Part shown: positions 13,779 to 21,665 of the stretch, one piece after another
Layout: each line of letters starts with the position of its first letter
Position numbering within the stretch: position 1 is the first letter of the stretch
Virus record (IMG/VR): IMGVR_UViG_3300044632_002476
Coordinates: 1 to 21,665 of that record
Reading direction: 5' to 3' (one strand)
From: a virus
DNA length: 21,665 nucleotides
The notes under the pieces: model-generated
Databases searched by the model: none
What the model saw: the letters and a program-made list of their open reading frames with translations, nothing else
Told to the model about the DNA's origin: nothing
Position numbers and translations under genes: made by a program

Positions 13779-16700
13779 TTAACTTAACTTTAAAATACCA
13801 CCCATCGGAACTTGTGCGATATATGGCGTTGATATTACGGTTGTAGTTGTGGAATCGGCTTTTTGATAGGTCACAATAATACCTACATGGAGGCTATAAG
13901 TATACGGAGCAAAATTATAAAATACATTATAAGGGCTGAATGTAATTGAGCTCTTGGATGCTAGATTTATGTTTATTTTTTGATTTGGGGGGCCTCCGGG
14001 CCAGTAGCTATAACTGAATAGCGGAGGGGTTGCCCCAGGGTTATAAGACAATCCTCCGCCAAATCCAACAAGCTCTATCTTTGTGATGGTGTCTCCTGGT
14101 GTGTATATCTGTCCTGGGGTGAAGTTAATGGTAAAATACACAAGATTATAAGGTACATTGGGATCTGTACCGATCTGGCGTACAGTTACGTTACTTAAAA
14201 TGCTTGCTGCGGGTTTTTTGTATAACGTGGTGCTTTTTGGTGAGGATGAAAAACCTTCACCCATACTTGTTACTGGGCGAATTCTAACCTCGTAAATTTC
14301 TCCTAAAATTAATGTATCCCCTGGAATAGTTATTTGCGTAAGACTTGAGGTTGTGGCCCTGACCCATGGGAGATAATTTATAGAATACTCGTAAGCAAGT
14401 ATAGGTAGCCCGCCTGTAATAGCTGAAGTCTCTTCATTGACTACATACGTGTTTGAATCGGGTGGTGCAATTTGTACATTTATAGCCCCATCACCATATT
14501 CTAAAAAGCTGGCTATTTCTCTGGTCTGTGGAGCATACGGTGTTTTTTGTGCGACGCCGTTAGAGCTTGGACCTTCTCCGACAATATTCACAGCTCGTAA
14601 ATATACCGTGTATTCTGTGGCTGGGAGTAGATCATTACCAAAAAAATCTTTTGTAATGACTACAGGTGAAGTGCTGTCCGGTGGGTCGAAATTCACCCAA
14701 TTATTGTTGTCGAAGCTATACATGTAATTACTTATGCCGGCCCTGTTTGGGTTGGCCCCCACAAAGTTAACTTGCAGTGCAGGTTTTGCATTTACGCTGT
14801 GTTTACTTATACTGGTTATTTGTGGCGCTCCAGGAACACTTGGCGTAGTTATATTAATCGCCATTGAAGGTAAAGAGAAACCAACCGTATTAGATAATTT
14901 CAATTTAAAACTATATGTAGTGTTATTAAGTAGGTTTGGAATAATCAATTTTGCTGTTTGTAGTGTGGGGGTACTGTCGTCTAAATCAATGTAATCCTCG
15001 TATGAAGAGCCAGATAACGCCTGTACCCTGTAAATGGTTATTGGAGAGCCTCCGTCACTGCCTCTAGTTACAATGAGTACTGCTTCATTCAAGCCTGCAT
15101 ATGCTTGTTGTAAAATAGGTATAGCTGGTACAGTTGCTGTAGACCCATATATTGGAAACACGTCTATAGACAACCCGTTTCTATTTCTGGCCTTAAGGCC
15201 TATTTTATATGTGGTACTGTTTTCTAAATTAGTGATAACCCGAGGTTCCCCAACGACCCAGTCAACATAGTTTGTAAGTGGATCTGAAAGATTCTTTGTG
15301 TAGGCATAAGCATAAGTAAGTATGCTTGGAGGTGTGCTGGTGGCCCCGGTGTATAATGTGCTGGGTGTAATGCTTGTAACGGTCAGCGCTCCGACTCCTG
15401 TTTGTATTTGAGCGGCAATAGGGGCATTCCATATACCTTGATTGCCGGGAAGTAATTCTACAGGCGCAGAAGGAACACCATCGCCTACAGCGTTTACAAG
15501 TAATATTCTAGCCAATCTAACTACATTATTTACCAACCCACCTATTATAATTTTACCGTCAGTTAAATTTACAGGAATGAAATTTCCTGAGTCCAGTGAA
15601 TATTTATATCCTGTTACCGGAGAGCCTCCGTCATTTATATCACTTAATGATAAAATTACATATGTAGAAGAGGTGAGGAAGACCGTAGCTGTGGGAGCTA
15701 GTGGTACTCTTACCGGTGTGGCGGACACAGGGTCTGAGGCTACACCATCCCCTATAATATTAATTGCTTTAAGTCTTATCGCGTAGGACTGGCCATTTGT
15801 TAACCCTGCAATAAGGTACATATTATTCACTAGAGTTAAATTTAAGTATTCGCCTCCGTTAATTGAATATTTATATCCTGTTACCGGAGAGCCTCCGTCG
15901 TCAGTGGGTGGTGTAAGTTGAACACGCAGGGTTTGATCTTGTGCGGTCAAAGTGAAGGTTGGTGGTGCGCCGGGCGCTGATTCCTGGGGCACACCATCAA
16001 CTGTGTTGGAATACCCGCTCCAGCCAAATGAATTTTGCGCAGAAATTTTAACGGAATAAGTTTGTCCGTTAATTAATGCTCCTCCTGTTACAGCTCTTCC
16101 TGTGATATTGATTGGACTGGTCACATCTGCAACTATCTCCTGAAGTTCAGGACCATTGTTTAGTCTGTATTTATAACTGGTTATGGTCCTTCCTCCATCC
16201 GAGATAGTGTTAAAATATACTTTTAAATAGTTGTTAAATCCTTCTACTGCAGTAATAACTGGAGCGCTTGGCACTGTGCCTGCGGACGTTAAAATTGCAT
16301 TAGAGTAATCTGAAGAACCAAAAAAGTTTATTGCAAGCAGTCTTATATTATATGTTACCCCGTTTGGAACATTTGCTAAAATAGGGTTTGTGCTTGCTGA
16401 TACTGTTAGATTAAGCGGAAGTACTGCATAAGAGGTTATAGGTGCTCCCCCGTTATCTGTAGGGGCAGTGTAATTTATTAATAGCTGACCATTACCTACT
16501 TGAATGCTGTCGATTGTGGGTGGTTGCGGGGTAGTTCCAGGAATTATCTGAGCTGTGGGGTCGGATGGGGGACTGTCTCCTACTGCGTTGACAGATTTAA
16601 CCTGCAGCACGTACGGTTTTCCATTTATCAAATTAGATACGGTAAACACTCCTGTAGTGTTCTCCACATAAGTATAATTGATCCCGTCGATGGAATACTT

Positions 16701-19700
16701 ATATCCTCTAACACTGCTACCTCCATCGTAAACAGTTAAATTCATTGTAATTCTGATGGATTGATTTAACCTTTGTGTACTGGTAATTACTGGCTTGTTA
16801 GGGTGTTCAGCTAAAGTAAAATTAAACGTCTGCGATTCTTCACCGTCACCATAAGTGTTAACAGCCTGTAGTTTGACTAAGTACTCTTGTCCTTTTTCTA
16901 GATTTGAAATTAAGAACGAGTTATTTAAAACACTAGCCGAAGCAGCTACACCATTAATTGTATATTTATACGCTGAAATTGCTGCTCCTCCATTTTGTTG
17001 GGGCGGATTAAAGGTTACGCGAGCTTGATCTGCCTGCGTGGACATAATTGAAGTTATGGTGGGTGCCCAAGGAACACCTACGGTTGTCGCTGTTTTGCCT
17101 GTAGACTGTGCACCTTTAGCTGGTAGTGTTTTCCCATCGTACCAAACTCCCTCTACATTATATTTGTGAGCTGTCACAGCTCTAATTCTTATTTGATATG
17201 CTGTTGCAGATCTTAATTTTGGATACTCATAATAAGCTGCACCATAATAGTTATATTTTAGCACGCCGCCTGAGCTTAGTGCTGTAATTTGTAAGCTGTT
17301 GGTTGTAAGATTAGTGGAGTTTATCGCTCCCGCAAAAGGGGCGTAAGTGACGCCGTTATCTGTGCTGTACTCGTAATCTACAAGCTCTATATTAGCTGGA
17401 CCTATTGTTTGCGTGGGAGTTATAGTTAAATCTATGAATGGATACCCCAACTGTGAATAACCTGAAGTAACCGTTTGTATTGTTGGAGCTCCTGCAGGAG
17501 GTATTGGAATTACGTAATATGGAGGGTAGTTAAGACACGGGCCTGCGCAATTGCTAATAAACGCGCAAAAAGAGTCTAAATACCTTTCGGAGGTGTAATA
17601 AAATCCGCTGCGGTAAAGAAGTGCGCTGTACCCTGGAGTTTTTACGGTTGTCCCTCCTTGGGAGGTTCTAGTCTGTACTGCTCTCAAGGATACAGTTTTA
17701 ACTATTCCATTAATCTGTGAAAGTATAGTTATAGGACTTGTTATAGTGGCTACACTTACAATTGACGCTGCTGTAAAAAAATTGTCTTTTAAAGAGTACT
17801 GATACCCTGTGATGTTGCCGCTGACTCTTGGTGGTTTAAATTCAATAACTATTTTTTGAGACTGCGTTGGTATATTTGTTATTGTAGGCCATAGAACTGC
17901 GTCTGGAGTTGTAGTAAGATTAAAATAAGCTGTGTCTATGCTAGTGTAAGTTTCACTTGACCCATATTGATTTGCGGCAAAAACGGAAACTCCTGTGATT
18001 GTCGTTGCGTTGGGTATGCCCTGTACATACAAATATCTCCCTGTGGTGTTCCCTGTTGCGGGAAGGCCGGTGATATAGTCGTTAACCGTAAACTGCCCAA
18101 GAAACCCGTTTGTAGTGGTTACGAGCGCAAAGATGTCTGTGATGACTGAGCCTCCATCGTCAAGGCAACCTGCATCATTAGCAAAAAAAACAAAGCCATC
18201 CACACCTGGAATCCAATAGCCCTGTGATGAATTTATAGGCAGTGCTCCTGGTAATGTGTTTACTTGTTTAACTAAAGATCCAGACGAAGGACTTTCTAAT
18301 AAATATTCAGGGCAGTAAAAACAATCTTTAATTGTTTTTCCTAGTGTAGCGTATATTCTCCAAGATATTCTATTGCCGTACCCATCTCTGGGGCGCAATA
18401 GTGTGAGCACATTTAAAGTGTTTTCATTATTTTCAGAAAGATGTGCTATATTTTCTTCTAGTCTAACAGTCTCGATGGGGTCAAAATAATTGTACACTAC
18501 ATCTTGAGGTTCAAAATATAGTATGACTTTATCTGCTCCTCGGTATTTAGGTATAGTTATATTAATTGAAAACTGGTTTAAACCTGGGGTAGTTACACTT
18601 ACTAGTGTGGGGGCCGTTTCAGGTGCGCCAATAATTAAAGCTTCCTGATCTGCCCCTCTTGTCGCCCCCGCAGGTGTGGAAGCTACAATGTAAAAGCGAT
18701 AAGTAGTGCCGTTGTATAAATTATCAATTTCTAAGTTGTATCTGTACCCTAAGCTTTTATCTAACAAATAATCTATAGGTATATTTGTTGCAGGCTCTGG
18801 GAAACTTGCTTCCCTACTGCTTCCAATATACAAAGTATATTTTACGTCTAGGTCTAGGTTTAACTCTGGGTATGCGTATACGTAATTTACCCAGCCATTG
18901 TCCGCTGACGGGCTAAATGAAAAATTTATTTTTTTATTATTGCTTCCTTCAACCTGCGCGTAGGTTTCTCCAGGCATAGATGGCGGGCCTAACGGAAAGA
19001 CAGGCTTTTCAGACTGTACTTCTTCTCCTAGACCAAACTCGTTATTTGCCCTCAATTTAAATGTGTAATAATTGGAGCTATCAAAATTTAATTGTACTGT
19101 GTTTTCCCCTGGTAAGTTTAAATTAGTCAAAGTATAAGCTTCTTCCCAAAAATCTTCAGGGTAGCGCTGGATTTGCTTGTATACTTGAATATTTGTTAGT
19201 TCTGCTCCAGATGTGTTTTCAGGTAAATTTATTCTAACATTTGCATATGTAGAAAAATAATCTATACCTAATATTTCTGGCGCAACAGGTACTCTACCAG
19301 GCTTGGCCGAAACAACTAAGGGATCGCTCGCGCCCTCGCTGTTGTTTGCATATATTTTAAACAAATACGTAGTGCCATTAATTAAATTTAACAAATTTAA
19401 TTCTGTAAAATCGGTTGTAACTGGTTGGCCATCAAATATCGTATAGCTATAATTTATAATTTCAGCTCCACCATCAGACGCAGGAGGGTTAAATTTAATA
19501 CTTACAGCTCTATCTGCTATTGAATATTCCTCTAGCACAGGACTGTCAGGTCTGTAAACTCTAGGGGTTACTTGAATATTCTCTGTGGGTCTACCAGTGC
19601 CGTAAACGTTTGCCAGCTTAATCCTAATGTTATACGTATTAAAATTAACAAGATTTGAAACAACCACAGGGTCTGCTGTACCTGCTGAAACGTATTCACC

Positions 19701-21665
19701 ACCATCTACAGAATAAAGTCTGTCTGTAACCTCTTCTCCGCCATTATTGACAATATTTAAATAAAATTTTACTAGTTGATTATTTTCTTCAAAACTTACT
19801 ATTTCTGGTGGTTGAGGTGCGGATAATGTGGGTGTGACGCTTATCGGGTAATCGTAAACTGCTCCGTCCCCAGCTGCGTTCCTGGCATAAAAAGAAAGAG
19901 TATACTCAATGCCATTTTCTATAGGGAAATTTGGACTGGAATAAATTCTATACAACCCATCAAAAAATTCTAATTCTCCTGTTGAGCCTCCTGATGTATT
20001 TCTTACAAAAAACGACGTTATTTGGCTTCCTCCATTATACCCAGGTTGTAGCGCAATCCATAACGCCTGGTTTTCAGCAAAAACATCAGTGACAATAACC
20101 ATGGATGGTACAGTGTACACTTCAGCCAAAACAGTATTAGACTCAGCACTTGCACCCAAACTATTCAAGGCTTTAATTTTTACTGAAACAGTTTCACCAT
20201 TGACTAAGTCAGGAATCTCAATCGCGTAAAATTCAGGCAAATAATCTTCTATGACTGCAATATTTATAAAATCTTGTTCATTAATAGAATACGCGCATTC
20301 ATTAATTTCTCTACCTCCGTTATTTTGAACATTAAAAAGTATTGTCGCTTTTGAATCTCCTGGGCGGGCTTCGACTATTTGAGGTGTTGAGGGCGTTGTG
20401 GCTGGCGACGCTGTGACTGCTTCTGATGCCTCGCTGTCTCCGGCAGCATTAACTGCTTTGATTTTTACTGCATAGTTTTCACCATTCACAAGATTGGCTA
20501 TTACTATAGGAGAAATAACACTATTGATTTGTGTGTATACACCATCATTTATACTCCACTTGTAACCTATTACTGGTGCACCTCCATTATTTTCTGCCGC
20601 CGTAAAATATACACGTAACTGCATGTTTTCTGGGGATATGGAAGTTATGGTTGGAGGATTGCTGACAGTTCTGGGTGTCGCGGAAAGTAAATTAGATTCC
20701 GAACTTTCCCCTGCCACGCTTATTGCCTTGGCTTTTACGGTATAAGTTTGACCATTTGTTAATCCAGTTATCGTAAACGGCTCAACTGCACTTTCCGTCA
20801 ATATGTATTCCGCACCATTTAAAGAATACGCATACGCTGTAAGCGGTGAACCTCCGTCATCAACAACAGCCAAATCCACAACTATAGCCTGGTCTGATGG
20901 AGTTAAACTTAATATGTTAGGCGCTGTCGGGGCTACAATTGTCGGGGTACCTAAAACTGTATTCGATGCCTCGCTATCCCCTAAGACATTTGAAAGCTTT
21001 ATTCTTACTGTGTACTCAGTACCATTGCTTAACCCTGTTATTTTTAAATAACTCTCAGACAGGTTTAAGTTTTCAGGAGAGACAGATACAAACTCTGAAA
21101 AGTTAATGCTGTATTTTGCCGATAAATTAACAAATCCTCCTGTGTCTACTACATTAAATAAAACTTTTAACTGTGCGTTTTGAGGTACAATTTCATTAAT
21201 CTGTACAACTGGAAGTCCTTGAGGAGTTGCAGTAATTGTATTCGATGCCTCGCTATCCCCTAAAGTATTTGAAAGCTTTATTCTTACTGCGTAAGCTGCG
21301 CCGTTATTTAACCCAGGTATTGTTAAATAATTCTCAGACAGGTTTAAGTTTTCAGGAGAGACAGATACAAAGCTAGAAGAATTGACGCTGTACTTTGCGG
21401 TCAATATGGGAGGTCCCCCCGTATCTACCACATCAAATAAAACTTTTAGCTGCTTATCCTGCGATACAATTTCATTAATCTGTACAACTGGTGTTCCCTG
21501 AGGGGTTGCGGTGACTGTATTTGACGCCTCGCTATCCCCTAAGACATTTGAGAGCTTTATTCTTACTGCGTTCTCGGTAAGATTATCCAACCCAGGTATT
21601 GTTAAATAATTCTCAGACAGGTTTAAGTTTTCAGGAGAGACAGATACAAAGCTAGAAGAATTGAC
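13779..21665 (-). CDS. Giant fibronectin type III repeat fibre protein, N-terminus beyond window
   Basis: The frame is open from the right edge to TAA at 13779, giving at least 2628 residues; no real start is seen. It is built of about 25 FN3-like modules of 85-105 residues, each with a core like DGGSPVTGYKYSI, a GL-x-NG-x-x-Y strand, (V/I)K-(A/L)-x-N-x-x-GD-x-x-x-S and a T-P linker. The modules nearest the N-terminus are almost identical, while those toward the C-terminus are diverged and some hold insertions. One insertion near residue 1365 has FCAFISNCAGPC; another cysteine pair (CFYC) is near residue 1115. The C-terminal 140 residues (from about ILSNVTVRQIG) are a distinct glycine- and proline-rich beta domain ending GGILKLS. 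FN3 arrays form extended rods, so a long tail fibre or host-surface adhesin is the best reading. It heads the operon of tail genes that follows. No signal peptide or anchor is seen in the window. Confidence 0.92.
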   Translation of the reverse strand, partial: VNSSSFVSVSPENLNLSENYLTIPGLDNLTENAVRIKLSNVLGDSEASNTVTATPQGTPVVQINEIVSQDKQLKVLFDVVDTGGPPILTAKYSVNSSSFVSVSPENLNLSENYLTIPGLNNGAAYAVRIKLSNTLGDSEASNTITATPQGLPVVQINEIVPQNAQLKVLFNVVDTGGFVNLSAKYSINFSEFVSVSPENLNLSESYLKITGLSNGTEYTVRIKLSNVLGDSEASNTVLGTPTIVAPTAPNILSLTPSDQAIVVDLAVVDDGGSPLTAYAYSLNGAEYILTESAVEPFTITGLTNGQTYTVKAKAISVAGESSESNLLSATPRTVSNPPTITSISPENMQLRVYFTAAENNGGAPVIGYKWSINDGVYTQINSVISPIVIANLVNGENYAVKIKAVNAAGDSEASEAVTASPATTPSTPQIVEARPGDSKATILFNVQNNGGREINECAYSINEQDFINIAVIEDYLPEFYAIEIPDLVNGETVSVKIKALNSLGASAESNTVLAEVYTVPSMVIVTDVFAENQALWIALQPGYNGGSQITSFFVRNTSGGSTGELEFFDGLYRIYSSPNFPIENGIEYTLSFYARNAAGDGAVYDYPISVTPTLSAPQPPEIVSFEENNQLVKFYLNIVNNGGEEVTDRLYSVDGGEYVSAGTADPVVVSNLVNFNTYNIRIKLANVYGTGRPTENIQVTPRVYRPDSPVLEEYSIADRAVSIKFNPPASDGGAEIINYSYTIFDGQPVTTDFTELNLLNLINGTTYLFKIYANNSEGASDPLVVSAKPGRVPVAPEILGIDYFSTYANVRINLPENTSGAELTNIQVYKQIQRYPEDFWEEAYTLTNLNLPGENTVQLNFDSSNYYTFKLRANNEFGLGEEVQSEKPVFPLGPPSMPGETYAQVEGSNNKKINFSFSPSADNGWVNYVYAYPELNLDLDVKYTLYIGSSREASFPEPATNIPIDYLLDKSLGYRYNLEIDNLYNGTTYRFYIVASTPAGATRGADQEALIIGAPETAPTLVSVTTPGLNQFSINITIPKYRGADKVILYFEPQDVVYNYFDPIETVRLEENIAHLSENNENTLNVLTLLRPRDGYGNRISWRIYATLGKTIKDCFYCPEYLLESPSSGSLVKQVNTLPGALPINSSQGYWIPGVDGFVFFANDAGCLDDGGSVITDIFALVTTTNGFLGQFTVNDYITGLPATGNTTGRYLYVQGIPNATTITGVSVFAANQYGSSETYTSIDTAYFNLTTTPDAVLWPTITNIPTQSQKIVIEFKPPRVSGNITGYQYSLKDNFFTAASIVSVATITSPITILSQINGIVKTVSLRAVQTRTSQGGTTVKTPGYSALLYRSGFYYTSERYLDSFCAFISNCAGPCLNYPPYYVIPIPPAGAPTIQTVTSGYSQLGYPFIDLTITPTQTIGPANIELVDYEYSTDNGVTYAPFAGAINSTNLTTNSLQITALSSGGVLKYNYYGAAYYEYPKLRSATAYQIRIRAVTAHKYNVEGVWYDGKTLPAKGAQSTGKTATTVGVPWAPTITSIMSTQADQARVTFNPPQQNGGAAISAYKYTINGVAASASVLNNSFLISNLEKGQEYLVKLQAVNTYGDGEESQTFNFTLAEHPNKPVITSTQRLNQSIRITMNLTVYDGGSSVRGYKYSIDGINYTYVENTTGVFTVSNLINGKPYVLQVKSVNAVGDSPPSDPTAQIIPGTTPQPPTIDSIQVGNGQLLINYTAPTDNGGAPITSYAVLPLNLTVSASTNPILANVPNGVTYNIRLLAINFFGSSDYSNAILTSAGTVPSAPVITAVEGFNNYLKVYFNTISDGGRTITSYKYRLNNGPELQEIVADVTSPINITGRAVTGGALINGQTYSVKISAQNSFGWSGYSNTVDGVPQESAPGAPPTFTLTAQDQTLRVQLTPPTDDGGSPVTGYKYSINGGEYLNLTLVNNMYLIAGLTNGQSYAIRLKAINIIGDGVASDPVSATPVRVPLAPTATVFLTSSTYVILSLSDINDGGSPVTGYKYSLDSGNFIPVNLTDGKIIIGGLVNNVVRLARILLVNAVGDGVPSAPVELLPGNQGIWNAPIAAQIQTGVGALTVTSITPSTLYTGATSTPPSILTYAYAYTKNLSDPLTNYVDWVVGEPRVITNLENSTTYKIGLKARNRNGLSIDVFPIYGSTATVPAIPILQQAYAGLNEAVLIVTRGSDGGSPITIYRVQALSGSSYEDYIDLDDSTPTLQTAKLIIPNLLNNTTYSFKLKLSNTVGFSLPSMAINITTPSVPGAPQITSISKHSVNAKPALQVNFVGANPNRAGISNYMYSFDNNNWVNFDPPDSTSPVVITKDFFGNDLLPATEYTVYLRAVNIVGEGPSSNGVAQKTPYAPQTREIASFLEYGDGAINVQIAPPDSNTYVVNEETSAITGGLPILAYEYSINYLPWVRATTSSLTQITIPGDTLILGEIYEVRIRPVTSMGEGFSSSPKSTTLYKKPAASILSNVTVRQIGTDPNVPYNLVYFTINFTPGQIYTPGDTITKIELVGFGGGLSYNPGATPPLFSYSYWPGGPPNQKININLASKSSITFSPYNVFYNFAPYTYSLHVGIIVTYQKADSTTTTVISTPYIAQVPMGGILKLS
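15597..15899 (-). repeat. Pair of identical 36-base segments in adjacent FN3 modules
   Basis: The same 36 bases occur at 15597-15632 and 15864-15899, 267 bases (89 codons) apart. They encode the GGSPVTGYKYS core of two successive FN3 modules. Perfect identity here, against diverged flanks, suggests local gene conversion or a recent partial duplication. Confidence 0.85.
20829..21665 (-). repeat. Tandem FN3-coding repeats with a 279-base period
   Basis: The string TCTCAGACAGG recurs at 21053, 21332 and 21611, exactly 279 bases (93 codons) apart, inside long matching segments. The two right-hand copies are nearly identical over long stretches and the third is slightly diverged. The array continues past the right edge. 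This marks recent expansion of the FN3 array at its N-terminal side. Confidence 0.9.

Noticed and set aside
13779-21665. CRISPR-like array in the repeat-rich region
   Set aside because: The repeats are in-frame protein modules of about 270-280 bases, not short repeats with unique spacers.
1-21665. Alternative genetic code with TAG or TGA reassigned
   Set aside because: Genes end at TAG (7067, 10062), TGA (2233) and TAA in positions that fit compact operon spacing, so standard code 11 is adequate.

Overview
The window looks like the structural and packaging part of a tailed double-stranded DNA phage (Caudoviricetes), or a prophage of that kind. The clearest marker is a complete large terminase subunit at 3039-4757. 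It has a variant P-loop, a Walker B motif, a zinc ribbon and the three nuclease acidic residues. There is also a block of tail or fibre genes ending in an enormous fibronectin type III (FN3) repeat protein. The DNA is AT-rich and the standard bacterial code works throughout, with TAA, TAG and TGA all used as stops. Almost none of the start codons has a Shine-Dalgarno sequence. That fits a host that initiates without one, such as Bacteroidota, but the sequence does not prove any host.

Region 1 (1-2863, minus strand) holds a small basic protein, a protein with two AT-hook-like GRPKG(A/S)KNKPK motifs, a Ycf46-like AAA+ ATPase, and a DUF3150-like protein cut by the left edge. They overlap or lie close together and read as one operon. 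Region 2 (2890-4757, plus strand) is the terminase with a leader containing a possible promoter and a terminator-like hairpin. Region 3 (4754-8122, minus strand) has four genes. A 351-aa protein of unknown function is bracketed by a near-consensus promoter and a strong intrinsic terminator. After it come two unknown proteins and a second, BCS1-like AAA ATPase whose stop codon shares the four bases TTAA with the terminase stop.

Region 4 (8140-9619, plus strand) has one 424-aa gene, possibly a degenerate primase relative. It is followed by about 190 bases without a gene that contain a perfect 11-bp hairpin, a cluster of mutually exclusive stems and an intrinsic terminator, so a small structured RNA is possible. 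Region 5 (9603-9991, minus strand) has two overlapping small genes, a 55-aa coiled-coil-like protein and a 77-aa single-pass membrane protein.

Region 6 (10062-21665, minus strand) is a tightly packed virion operon with gaps of 1 to 25 bases. It starts with an FN3 protein of at least 2628 residues whose N-terminus lies beyond the right edge. Three proteins sharing an N-terminal N-x-N-x4-Y-P-(L/F) motif follow, then a small CxC protein and an Ig-like protein. I read this as a tail fibre or adhesion apparatus: the FN3 protein would be the long fibre and the three related proteins would be structural parts docked through the same N-terminal element. That assignment is inferred from domain type and context, not from recognised homologues.
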